In this document: positions 1 to 5,689 of the stretch, piece by piece | Numbering within the stretch: position 1 is the first letter of the stretch | Layout of the letters: each line of letters starts with the position of its first letter | NCBI GenBank assembly: GCA_964536785.1 | Contig: CAZHYM010000026.1 | Coordinates: 1 to 8,611 of the forward strand | DNA: 8,611 nt | Reading direction: 5' to 3' | Origin: CAZHYM01 sp964536785 | GTDB taxonomy: Bacteria; Patescibacteriota; Saccharimonadia; Saccharimonadales; Saccharimonadaceae | The notes under the pieces: model-generated | The model's input: the letters and a program-made list of their open reading frames with translations, nothing else | What the model was told of the DNA's origin: nothing | The model's database searches: none | Made by a program: the position numbers and the translations under genes

Positions 1-1
1 G

Positions 2-76
2 ATTGATAATTATCTAACTAGCAAAGGAGAAATTTATCGGAACACGCTTGGCTATCTTCACTTCACTGCGTACTAG
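2..76 (+). CDS. 3' end of an unidentified convergent gene (partial)
   Basis: One plus-strand frame is open from the left edge of the window and ends at a TAG at 74-76. It would encode a 24-residue C-terminus finishing in LGYLHFTAY. The other two plus-strand frames meet stops within the first 20 bases. The stop lies a few bases before a hairpin with a T-run on the plus strand, which is what the end of a convergent gene should look like. The segment LTSKGEIYRN loosely recalls the LT-x-KG pattern near the end of HemN/HemW-type radical SAM proteins and of other winged-helix domains, but 24 residues are too few to name it. It could also be a chance open frame. Confidence 0.45.
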   Translation: MDNYLTSKGEIYRNTLGYLHFTAY

Positions 77-82
77 TTCATC

Positions 83-115
83 AAAAAAACCACAACTAAT
101 CAGTTGTGGTTTTTC
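83..115. terminator. Bidirectional rho-independent terminator
   Basis: The inverted repeat CCACAACT (90-97) and AGTTGTGG (102-109) encloses the 4-nt loop AATC. The pairing extends outwards through A/T pairs to about 85/114. The plus strand continues into a T-run at 110-114. The minus strand reads the A-run at 83-89 as seven U residues. The hairpin begins about 15 nt after the uL15 stop on the minus strand and about 8 nt after the convergent TAG on the plus strand, so it can end both transcripts. This is a direct sequence observation; efficiency is inferred. Confidence 0.9.
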
Positions 116-129
116 TTTGACCTAGTAGT

Positions 130-588
130 TTATTTTTTTGTCTTGTCTTTAGCGCTAGGACGAATTGGGGTGGTAGTTTTTATAGCTGAACCGCCTGCCT
201 TTTTAATGGCCTCTTCGCTAGATTTTGATACGCCTTGAACTTTTAAAGTTATTGCTTCAGTGATTTCGCCTCTTGTGATAACTTTTGTTTTTTCAAACGG
301 AGATTTGATGTATCCTAGTTCATGTAGTAGGAAATTATCAACTTCCTTGCCAGCTAATTCATTCAAGTGGTCTAGGTAAACAACTTGCGCTTTTGCAATT
401 CGACTCTTAAATCCACGAGCTTTAGGAGTTGAACTAACAATAGCCCTTGATCCACCTTGAAAGATAGCTTTCTTTTTCTTTCCTGTTCGAGCGCCCTGAC
501 CTTTAGTGCCTCGACCGGCAGTTTTTCCTTGGCCCGCTGAGATACCGCGTCCCACTCGCTTCAGTTTTTTATTTTCATTGTATTTCAT
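130..588 (-). CDS. rplO: 50S ribosomal protein uL15 (L15)
   Basis: uL15 is a late-assembly protein of the large subunit that threads a basic N-terminal arm into 23S rRNA. The 152-residue product is close to family length. The N-terminal glycine/basic arm is clear: KRVGRGISAGQGKTAGRGTKGQ at about residues 10-31, followed by GARTGKKKK. The globular domain follows, with KARGF at 57-60. Two things look unusual. The segment before RVGRG is short (MKYNENKKLK). The usual FEGGQ-x-PL-x-RRLPK core is replaced by FQGGSRAIVSSTPK at 43-56. The ATG shares its A with the uS5 stop (TAATG), and a GAGGAG in the last uS5 codons serves as ribosome-binding site. It is the last gene of the operon, followed by the terminator instead of secY. 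Identity is firm; the divergent core could be lineage-specific. Confidence 0.95.
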   Translation of the reverse strand: MKYNENKKLKRVGRGISAGQGKTAGRGTKGQGARTGKKKKAIFQGGSRAIVSSTPKARGFKSRIAKAQVVYLDHLNELAGKEVDNFLLHELGYIKSPFEKTKVITRGEITEAITLKVQGVSKSSEEAIKKAGGSAIKTTTPIRPSAKDKTKK

Positions 589-1202
589 TACTTTGTCTCC
601 TCTTTAGCTACTTTTTCTGATTTTGGCTTTACGTCACCTTTTGTAGATTTGGTATTTTTAAGCCATTTTTCCCGGGGGACAAGAGCCTCTAAAGCCTCGA
701 TAGTTGCGTAAGCGATATTAACCTTGTTTGATGAACCTAAAGATTTTGTCAGTAGGTTTTTAATTCCGGTAAGACCGATAATTGATCGAATAACGCCTCC
801 AGCTATGATGCCGGTACCAGGAGCTGCAGGTTTTAATAAAACTTGAGACCCGGTTACCTTAATTTCAATATCATGTGGAATTGTGTCATTGGCGATTGGG
901 ACAACTATCATATTCTTTTTTGCAACATCAGTTGCTTTAGCGATAGCAACTTGAACATCACCGCCTTTTGCCACTCCGACACCAACACGATTTTTCTTGT
1001 CACCAACCGCAACTAATGCTTTGAATCTAAAGCGTCGTCCACCTTTTACAACTCTAGAAACTCGGTCAACATTAATGACAACCTCTTCAAATTGCTTTGG
1101 TGCCTGCTCTCGTTCTTGACGATTGCCTCTACGATTTCCGCCTGGTCGACGATTATTGCTTCGTCGATCATCAGATCGTTGAACTACTTTTTTGTCATCC
1201 AT
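588..1202 (-). CDS. rpsE: 30S ribosomal protein uS5 (S5)
   Basis: uS5 sits on the solvent side of the small subunit near the mRNA entry and the decoding region, and it affects translational accuracy. Residues 41-62 (VDRVSRVVKGGRRFRF region) start the conserved S5 N-terminal double-stranded-RNA-binding-like domain. VGVGVAKGGDV lies at 72-83. The C-terminal domain runs from about 110 to 175, with PAAPGTGIIAGG at 125-136. At 204 residues it exceeds the E. coli protein (about 167). The excess is a low-complexity Arg/Asn/Gly-rich N-terminus of about 40 residues and a Lys/Glu-rich tail. The chosen ATG has a GGAG 7 nt upstream, inside uL18, and starts 1 nt after the uL18 stop, which supports the long N-terminus. 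uL30 would normally follow but is absent, and uL15 starts directly. Confidence 0.97.
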   Translation of the reverse strand: MDDKKVVQRSDDRRSNNRRPGGNRRGNRQEREQAPKQFEEVVINVDRVSRVVKGGRRFRFKALVAVGDKKNRVGVGVAKGGDVQVAIAKATDVAKKNMIVVPIANDTIPHDIEIKVTGSQVLLKPAAPGTGIIAGGVIRSIIGLTGIKNLLTKSLGSSNKVNIAYATIEALEALVPREKWLKNTKSTKGDVKPKSEKVAKEETK

Positions 1203-1203
1203 A

Positions 1204-1554
1204 TTAGAACTCCAATCCTTCTTTGCGGGCCGCTTCAGCTAGGGCCTTAAGCCGGCCGGCGTATGAACGACCATTTCTGTCAAATGATACTTTTGATATC
1301 TTTGCCTTTTTTGCTAATTTAGCTATTTCTGTACCAATTTTTTCAGACTTTTCAGTCATCGTACCGGTAATTTTTTGACCTACGGTCGTTGCTGATGCTA
1401 AAGTCATGCCTTTTTCATCATTGATAATCTGAGCGGACACGTGAGCATTAGAAATAAATACTGACATTCTTGGTCGTTCAGCTGTTCCATTTACTTTTGC
1501 GCGTACTCGGTTTTTTCGCAATGATCGATTTTTTAGTTTATTGATTTCTGACAT
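1204..1554 (-). CDS. rplR: 50S ribosomal protein uL18 (L18)
   Basis: uL18 binds 5S rRNA together with uL5 in the central protuberance of the large subunit. The 116-residue length is typical. The basic N-terminal arm (KNRSLRKNRVRAKVNG, about 8-23) is followed by the family core RPRMSVFISNAHVSAQI at 27-43. Near the C-terminus, FDRNGRSYAGRLKALAEAAR at 91-110 corresponds to the usual FDRGG-x-Y-x-GR-x-KALA-x-AAR signature, with Asn at one Gly position. The ATG follows the uL6 stop by 2 nt (TAATTATG). The product ends in EGLEF, a usual ending for the family. Nothing suggests truncation. Confidence 0.97.
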   Translation of the reverse strand: MSEINKLKNRSLRKNRVRAKVNGTAERPRMSVFISNAHVSAQIINDEKGMTLASATTVGQKITGTMTEKSEKIGTEIAKLAKKAKISKVSFDRNGRSYAGRLKALAEAARKEGLEF

Positions 1555-1556
1555 AA

Positions 1557-2090
1557 TTACTTACCAGTCTTTCCTGCTTTTCGCAAAATTTTCTCATCAG
1601 CATATTTGATGCCCTTGCCCTTGTAAGGCTCTGGCCTCTTAAGAGAACGGATCTCTGCGGCAACTTGGCCGACTTGCTGTTTTGATATTCCGCTGACGGT
1701 AATATTCATTTTCTCAACTTTCAGATCAACTCCAGCAGGTGCTGTGTACTTTACTGGGTGAGAAAAGCCTAAGTGCATTTCTAGATTTTGTCCGCCACCG
1801 CTTACTCTAAAACCAACACCATTAACTTCGAGCTTCTTTTCAAAACCCTTAGTGACTCCTTCAACGGCATTGCTAATCAATGTTCGTTGTAGTCCGTGCA
1901 ATGCGCGAACTTTATCGGTTTCATTTTCTCGAGAAACAGTAAGCTTCCCGTCTTCAATCGCAATCTTAATTCCTTCTTGATGTTTGACAATGTTTTCACC
2001 CTTGGGACCAGAAACTTTGATTGCTTCTTCGTCAACCGTGATTGTCACACCACTTGGAACCGTGATTGGTAGTTTTCCGATTCGACTCAT
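1557..2090 (-). CDS. rplF: 50S ribosomal protein uL6 (L6)
   Basis: uL6 lies near the sarcin-ricin loop and the factor-binding site of the large subunit. The 177 residues match the usual length. It starts with the family hallmark MSRIGKLPITVPSGV. Two tandem L6 folds follow (about 1-80 and 82-170). The strongly conserved signature EIRSLKRPEPYKGKGIKY falls at 146-163, and the ending RKAGKTGK is canonical. Unlike the other genes here, it starts after a 25-nt gap from uS8. An AAGGA ribosome-binding site at 2097-2101 lies 6 nt before the ATG. The gap also contains a TATAAT sequence, so part of the message could start here; this is listed separately as tentative. Confidence 0.97.
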   Translation of the reverse strand: MSRIGKLPITVPSGVTITVDEEAIKVSGPKGENIVKHQEGIKIAIEDGKLTVSRENETDKVRALHGLQRTLISNAVEGVTKGFEKKLEVNGVGFRVSGGGQNLEMHLGFSHPVKYTAPAGVDLKVEKMNITVSGISKQQVGQVAAEIRSLKRPEPYKGKGIKYADEKILRKAGKTGK

Positions 2091-2096
2091 ATTTTT

Positions 2097-2101
2097 TCCT
2101 T
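2097..2101 (-). promoter_or_regulatory. Ribosome-binding site of uL6 (AAGGA)
   Basis: The minus strand reads AAGGA, then 6 A/T bases, then the uL6 ATG. It is one of the few ribosome-binding sites in the operon that does not overlap the upstream coding region, so uL6 could be translated independently of uS8. Confidence 0.65.
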
Positions 2102-2106
2102 ATCTT

Positions 2107-2135
2107 ATTATATTTTTAGTAAACTTTTAACAATA
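2107..2135 (-). promoter_or_regulatory. Possible internal promoter upstream of uL6
   Basis: The minus strand of the only sizeable intergenic gap has a perfect TATAAT at 2107-2112. Upstream, inside the last uS8 codons, TTGTTA (four of six matches to TTGACA) lies 15 nt away, a short spacing. No extended -10 TG is present. In AT-rich DNA such a match can arise by chance, so this is a weak call resting on position as much as on sequence. Confidence 0.25.
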
Positions 2136-2502
2136 ATTCACCGCCAAGGCGAGCTTTTTTAGCTTCATCACCGGTCATAATACCTTTTGAGGTACTAACA
2201 AGCACGAGCCCACGACCATTTTTAATGCGCGGCATTTCATCAGCACCAACATAAAGACGACGACCTGGTTTGCTCATACGAGCAATTTCTGTAATTTTAT
2301 CGTTGATCTCTATATCCATTTTTGCTGGTTTTGACTCAGCGTCAATCGAATAATTATTTACGTACCCTGCAACCTTTAGTTGCTCAACAATGTTTTCCTT
2401 AAGCTTGCTTGTTGGTACGCTTAGATTTGTTTTGCCAACCAAACTTGCATTTCTAATGCGGGTTAATAAGTCAGCAATTGGATCTGTAGATTGTAATGAC
2501 AT
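2116..2502 (-). CDS. rpsH: 30S ribosomal protein uS8 (S8)
   Basis: uS8 is a primary 16S rRNA binder of the central domain; in E. coli it also represses the spc operon. The 128 residues fit the family. The N-terminal signature DPIADLLTRIRNA is at 7-19, and SKPGRRLYVG at 77-86. The RNA-binding signature LVSTSKGIMTGDEAKKARLGGE is at 101-121, ending in LLKVY. The ATG lies 8 nt after the uS14 stop, and the AGGAG ribosome-binding site at 2508-2512 shares bases with that TAG. No room exists for an E. coli-like S8 repressor helix before uL5 in this operon, so that feedback site is not evident here. Confidence 0.97.
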   Translation of the reverse strand: MSLQSTDPIADLLTRIRNASLVGKTNLSVPTSKLKENIVEQLKVAGYVNNYSIDAESKPAKMDIEINDKITEIARMSKPGRRLYVGADEMPRIKNGRGLVLVSTSKGIMTGDEAKKARLGGELLLKVY

Positions 2503-2510
2503 ATATTCTC

Positions 2511-2780
2511 CTACCAGCTACTCTTTGTTACGCCTGGAATTTCACCTTCCGAGGCTTTTTTTCTAAAACTTATACGGCTCAAACCGAATCTTCGCATATA
2601 AGCACGTGGTCGACCTGTTAAACTATCACGATTTTTCCATCTTGTTGGGCTTGAGTTTCTAGGTAATTTAGCCAATCCTTCGGCGTCACCTAATTCCTTA
2701 AGCTCTGCACGCTTCGCTGCGTACTTCTGGATCATCTTTTGTCTTTTCAGATCCCGAGCTAAAATTGATTTCTTAGCCAT
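2511..2780 (-). CDS. rpsN: 30S ribosomal protein uS14 (S14), zinc-free type
   Basis: uS14 sits in the head of the small subunit near the A site. The 89-residue protein contains no cysteine, so it is the C-minus (non-zinc) form, not the short 61-residue CxxC zinc-binding form. Recognisable elements are LPRNSSPTR at 39-47, TGRPRAYMRRFGLSRI at 55-70, and the ending GEIPGVTKSSW. It is shorter than the E. coli protein (about 101) through a shorter middle. The ATG follows the uL5 stop by 2 nt (TAATCATG). It ends in TAG, one of only three TAG stops in the operon. Confidence 0.97.
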   Translation of the reverse strand: MAKKSILARDLKRQKMIQKYAAKRAELKELGDAEGLAKLPRNSSPTRWKNRDSLTGRPRAYMRRFGLSRISFRKKASEGEIPGVTKSSW

Positions 2781-2782
2781 GA

Positions 2783-3379
2783 TTAACGATTACCTTTCTG
2801 TTCTTTTTCAAACGGCATACCGAACGCTTCAAGCAAAGCTCTAGAGTGTTCAGATTTTTCATTTTTTATGACAAACGTTACCTGCAAACCATGCAAAACC
2901 TGAGTTTCTTCAAAAGTTAGCTCAGGGAACACTGATTGATCAACGATTCCAAGAGTATAGTTTCCAGTTTTATCAAAAGCTTTTGGATTAACACCATGAA
3001 AGTCACGAACACGTGGCAAAACTACGTTTATCAATCGGTCCGTAAATTCATACATACGAGCATTACGCAAATTAACGCTAACGCCTACGCGATTCATTCC
3101 AGCGCGAATTTTAAATGAAGCGATAGATTTTTTTGCGATTCTATCTACTGGTTTTTGACCAGTTATTTTAGTTAGAGTGTTAAAAACTACTTCATGATAA
3201 TGCTTATCGTCTTTTTTCTTACCGATTCCAACGCTAACTACAATTTTTTGTAGTTTTGGAACTTGATTTTTGTTCACTAGTTTCAATTCTTTTTGAAGTT
3301 GATCTACTAGCTTCTCTTTGTAAATTTTCTTTAGCCTAGGGACATAAGTCTCGGCTTTCTTATTTTTTAATTCAGCCAT
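2783..3379 (-). CDS. rplE: 50S ribosomal protein uL5 (L5)
   Basis: uL5 binds 5S rRNA with uL18 in the central protuberance and contacts the 30S head and the P-site tRNA. The 198 residues are a little longer than usual (about 179), with extra length at both ends. The N-terminal region includes YVPRLKKIYKE (12-22) and PKLQKIVVSVGIG (41-53). The central FKIRAGM at 89-95 and RMYEFTDRLINVVLPRVRDF at 108-127 are family signatures. GNYTLGIVDQSVFPE follows at 139-153, and the end carries LLEAFGMPF at 182-190. The ATG shares its A with the uL24 stop (TAATG). The AAAGGAGAT in the uL24 tail acts as ribosome-binding site. Confidence 0.97.
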   Translation of the reverse strand: MAELKNKKAETYVPRLKKIYKEKLVDQLQKELKLVNKNQVPKLQKIVVSVGIGKKKDDKHYHEVVFNTLTKITGQKPVDRIAKKSIASFKIRAGMNRVGVSVNLRNARMYEFTDRLINVVLPRVRDFHGVNPKAFDKTGNYTLGIVDQSVFPELTFEETQVLHGLQVTFVIKNEKSEHSRALLEAFGMPFEKEQKGNR

Positions 3380-3744
3380 TACTTATCTCCTTTCTTAGCT
3401 GCTGATTTCGTGCTAACGCCGTCAGCGATAACTTTGTCATTACCCTGTCTAGCAACTCGATTTTTAATTCCTTTTTCGGCAACTTTGTAGCCTATTCGAC
3501 TAGTCTTTTTAGATTTTTCATCAATAACTAGCGCAAGCTTAGATAGATGAATCGGGACTTGGATATCACGTTTGCCACCCATAGGATTTGTCATACTTTT
3601 TGCGATATGACGGGTTCTATTTCCAATTCCTTCTAATAAAGCTTGACTTTTGCCAGGAATCATTTTAATAACTCTAGCAATTTCACCTTTGTGATCACCA
3701 GATATAATTTTAACCATATCATTAGTTTTAATTCGGTTAGCCAT
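3379..3744 (-). CDS. rplX: 50S ribosomal protein uL24 (L24)
   Basis: uL24 is an early-assembly protein that binds 23S rRNA near the exit-tunnel opening. The 121 residues begin with a KOW domain: IKTNDMVKIISGDHKGE at 5-21, then KMIPGKSQALLEGI at 27-40. HIAKS at 47-51 and the DIQVPIHLSKLALV segment at 60-73 also fit the family. The protein is longer than the E. coli form (about 104), mostly from a basic C-terminal tail ending in AKKGDK. That ending contains the Shine-Dalgarno for uL5. Start and stop are both TAATG fusions with uL14 and uL5. Confidence 0.96.
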   Translation of the reverse strand: MANRIKTNDMVKIISGDHKGEIARVIKMIPGKSQALLEGIGNRTRHIAKSMTNPMGGKRDIQVPIHLSKLALVIDEKSKKTSRIGYKVAEKGIKNRVARQGNDKVIADGVSTKSAAKKGDK

Positions 3745-4112
3745 TATAGTACCTCCGGTGCTAAGCTGATAATTTTGGTAAAGCCTTTGGTGCGTAATTC
3801 GCGAGGAACGGGTCCAAATACGCGAGTTGCTTTTGGCTCTTTGTCGTCACCGACAATCACAGCTGCGTTGTCGTCAAAAGAGATAGTGCTTCCGTCTGAT
3901 CGACGAATCTGTTCTCTAGTTCTAACAACAACTGCTTTTACTACAGCCTTCTTCTTAATTGTTCCAGTAGTTGAAGCGTCCTTTACGCTGGCGACAATAA
4001 TGTCTCCAGTATGAGCATAGCGTCGTTTTGAGCCACCTAAAACTTTGATGCACATAATTTCTTTAGCACCAGAGTTATCAGCAACTTTAAGACGAGTTTG
4101 TTGTTGAATCAT
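3744..4112 (-). CDS. rplN: 50S ribosomal protein uL14 (L14)
   Basis: uL14 is part of the subunit interface (bridge with 16S helix 14) and is the docking surface for RsfS. The 122 residues match the family exactly, starting MIQQQTRLKVADNSGAK with the conserved Cys at 21. GDIIVASVKDA lies at 36-46, VVRTREQIRRSDGS at 62-75, FDDNAAVIV at 79-87, and FGPVPRELR at 99-107 near the end. It carries one of the only two cysteines in the window's ribosomal proteins. Both junctions are TAATG fusions with uS17 and uL24. No anomalies are visible. Confidence 0.98.
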   Translation of the reverse strand: MIQQQTRLKVADNSGAKEIMCIKVLGGSKRRYAHTGDIIVASVKDASTTGTIKKKAVVKAVVVRTREQIRRSDGSTISFDDNAAVIVGDDKEPKATRVFGPVPRELRTKGFTKIISLAPEVL

Positions 4113-4426
4113 TACTTCTTCTCCTCGTCAGTTGCTGGCTTAGCTTCTAGCTTTTCTGTAATTTCATTGCGTAAGTCTACAGTTCCTCGTGATTTTTCAA
4201 CGATTTCAGCTAGTCTCCAACTTTTTGTTTTAGAAACAGGGCGACTTTCAGCAATAACAACTTTATCGCCAATTCCTGCTTCATTTTTTTCGTCGTGAGC
4301 CGTATATTTTCGACTTACAGAATACTGTTTCTTATAAATCGGATGGGTTTCACGACTGGTTACAGTGACGGTAATGGTTTTGTCGGCCTTGTCTGATGAG
4401 ACGATGCCGGTCAGTGTCCTTGCCAT
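4112..4426 (-). CDS. rpsQ: 30S ribosomal protein uS17 (S17)
   Basis: uS17 is an OB-fold primary binder of the 16S rRNA 5' domain. The core covers about residues 3-80: LTGIVSSDKADKTITVTV at 5-22, HPIYKKQYSVSRKYTAHDE at 28-46, GDKVVIAESRPVSKTKSWRL at 53-72, then EIVEKSRG. The 104-residue protein exceeds the usual 80-90, due to a charged tail (about 82-104) ending in DEEKK. The ATG lies 2 nt after the uL29 stop (TAATCATG). The terminal GAGGAG codons probably provide the ribosome-binding site for uL14, which starts in TAATG. Confidence 0.97.
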   Translation of the reverse strand: MARTLTGIVSSDKADKTITVTVTSRETHPIYKKQYSVSRKYTAHDEKNEAGIGDKVVIAESRPVSKTKSWRLAEIVEKSRGTVDLRNEITEKLEAKPATDEEKK

Positions 4427-4428
4427 GA

Positions 4429-4641
4429 TTATTTCTCCTCCATGTCTACGACATTTAATTTATTAATTGCTGTATTGATACGAGCTATTTCTCGTTTTAA
4501 CTCAGCCATTTTGCTAGTATTGATTAAATTACCGGATGCCAAAGAAGTTTTAGCTTGTTTTAACTCAACCGTTTTGTCAACTAAAGCTTTAGACAAGTCT
4601 TCGATTGTCATTCCGTTATAGGATTTTAGATCTTTAGGCAT
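4429..4641 (-). CDS. rpmC: 50S ribosomal protein uL29 (L29)
   Basis: uL29 is a small helical protein at the tunnel exit next to uL23, where signal recognition particle and trigger factor dock. The 70-residue product is almost entirely helical in character. One long helix with LSKALVDKTVELKQAKTSLA lies at about 16-35 and a second, MAELKREIARINTAINKLN, at about 45-63, with the family's LKREIARI-type motif. The first codons overlap the last 8 nt of uL16. The ribosome-binding site AGGAG (4648-4652) lies 6 nt before the ATG inside uL16, which supports this start. Confidence 0.95.
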   Translation of the reverse strand: MPKDLKSYNGMTIEDLSKALVDKTVELKQAKTSLASGNLINTSKMAELKREIARINTAINKLNVVDMEEK

Positions 4642-5053
4642 TATTTTCTCCTCTAGTTACGACTCGGGTTTTAACCGGTAATTTATGTGATGCCAAACGC
4701 ATAGCTTCCTTTGCAGTTGCTTCGTCAACACCCCGAATTTCAAATAAAACAGTTCCGGCTTTTACTTTTGCGGCAAAGAACTCAGGGTTACCTTTTCCGC
4801 TTCCCATTTTTACGTCCTGAGGTTTTCGGGTAATAGGCGTATGAGGAAATATTCGGATCCAGATTTGTCCACCGCGCTTAATATGGCGAGTCATGGCCTG
4901 ACGTGCAGCTTCGATTTGTCGCGATGAAATTCGCTCATTCTCGAGGCTCATCAGCCCATAATCACCGAAAGCGACTGTATTCCCGGCAGTTGCAACGCCG
5001 TTGTTTCGGCCTTTGCGGACTTTTCGGTATTTAGTTTTCTTTGGTAATAACAT
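4634..5053 (-). CDS. rplP: 50S ribosomal protein uL16 (L16)
   Basis: uL16 lies beside the peptidyl-transferase centre and the A-site tRNA elbow and is required late in 50S maturation. The 139 residues begin with the canonical MLLPKKTKYRKVRKGRN. Further signatures are FGDYGL at 29-34, RQIEAARQAMTRHIKRGGQIWIRIFP at 45-70, and MGSGKGNPEFFAAKV at 83-97. Lys82 occupies the place of E. coli Arg81, which the oxygenase RoxA (YcfD) hydroxylates, so that modification cannot occur in the same form. The ATG comes 3 nt after the uS3 TAG, with AGGA 8 nt upstream. Its stop lies inside uL29, giving the only overlap longer than 1 nt. Confidence 0.98.
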   Translation of the reverse strand: MLLPKKTKYRKVRKGRNNGVATAGNTVAFGDYGLMSLENERISSRQIEAARQAMTRHIKRGGQIWIRIFPHTPITRKPQDVKMGSGKGNPEFFAAKVKAGTVLFEIRGVDEATAKEAMRLASHKLPVKTRVVTRGENNA

Positions 5054-5056
5054 AAC

Positions 5057-5689
5057 CTAGTTCCTTTCTCCTTTGTATATCCAAACTTTTACGCCAATAA
5101 CTCCAACAGGAGTCATTGCACGAGCGCAATGGTAGTCGATATTTGCCCTAAGTGTATGCAGAGGCACAGAACCTTCAATCATTTTTTCACTTCGGCTCAT
5201 TTCAGCTCCGTTAAGACGACCGCCAACTTGAATTTTAATTCCTTTGGCACCAGCTTGAGTGGTAGATTGTAAAGCAGATTTCATAGCGCGTCTGAAATTA
5301 ATCCGATGCTCTAGTTGTCTTGCAACGCCTTCCGCTACTAATTTAGCTGATAAATCTGGGCGTTTAATTTCCTCAATATTAATTTTAACTGGAAGTTCTA
5401 CGACTTTTTCAATCATAGTCTTTAGCTCTTGAACTCCTGCGCCACCTTTACCGATGACCACACCTGCTTTGGCAGTATAGATAGTTACGGTATAAACATT
5501 GCTTGAACGATCGGTCTTGATGTTGCCGATTGTTGGTCGAGCTGCAAATTTTTTCTCAATTAAATTTCTAACATCGTCATCTTGCTTGATGAATTTAGCA
5601 TTTTCTTTTTTATTATTAGTAAACCATTTTGCATCCCAGTCTTTAGTAACTTGGAGACGAAAACTGCGAGGATTAACTTTATTTCCCAT
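5057..5689 (-). CDS. rpsC: 30S ribosomal protein uS3 (S3)
   Basis: uS3 forms part of the mRNA entry tunnel in the 30S head and contributes to unwinding structured mRNA. It starts MGNKVNPRSFRL, the usual opening with Arg in place of the common Gly or Arg-x-Gly. The type-2 KH domain covers about 38-107 with the GXXG loop GKGG at 80-83. The C-terminal domain includes HRINFRRAMKSALQ at 128-141; Arg133, Arg134 and Lys137 correspond to the E. coli residues implicated in helicase activity. GGRLNGAEMSRSE at 156-168 and PLHTLRANIDY at 176-186 complete the signature. The 210 residues are within range, lacking the longer E. coli tail. It starts as TAATG with uL22 and ends in TAG. Confidence 0.98.
   Translation of the reverse strand: MGNKVNPRSFRLQVTKDWDAKWFTNNKKENAKFIKQDDDVRNLIEKKFAARPTIGNIKTDRSSNVYTVTIYTAKAGVVIGKGGAGVQELKTMIEKVVELPVKINIEEIKRPDLSAKLVAEGVARQLEHRINFRRAMKSALQSTTQAGAKGIKIQVGGRLNGAEMSRSEKMIEGSVPLHTLRANIDYHCARAMTPVGVIGVKVWIYKGERN

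Noticed and set aside
133..139. A7 run just before the uL15 stop, and similar A7 runs in uL5 and uS19, as programmed frameshift sites
   Set aside because: They encode ordinary Lys-Lys codons in conserved positions or tails, and shifting leads quickly to a stop with no meaningful extension.
409..462. Frameshift or pseudogene in uL15
   Set aside because: The frame is continuous and family signatures lie on both sides of the altered motif, so substitution is the better reading.
3365..3395. uS8-type repressor site at the uL24-uL5 junction, as in the E. coli spc operon
   Set aside because: The junction is a TAATG fusion with no leader and I see no helix resembling the 16S helix 21 target.
3643..4014. 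Plus-strand open frame of 123 codons antisense to uL24/uL14
   Set aside because: It overlaps two unmistakable ribosomal genes and has no recognisable domain.
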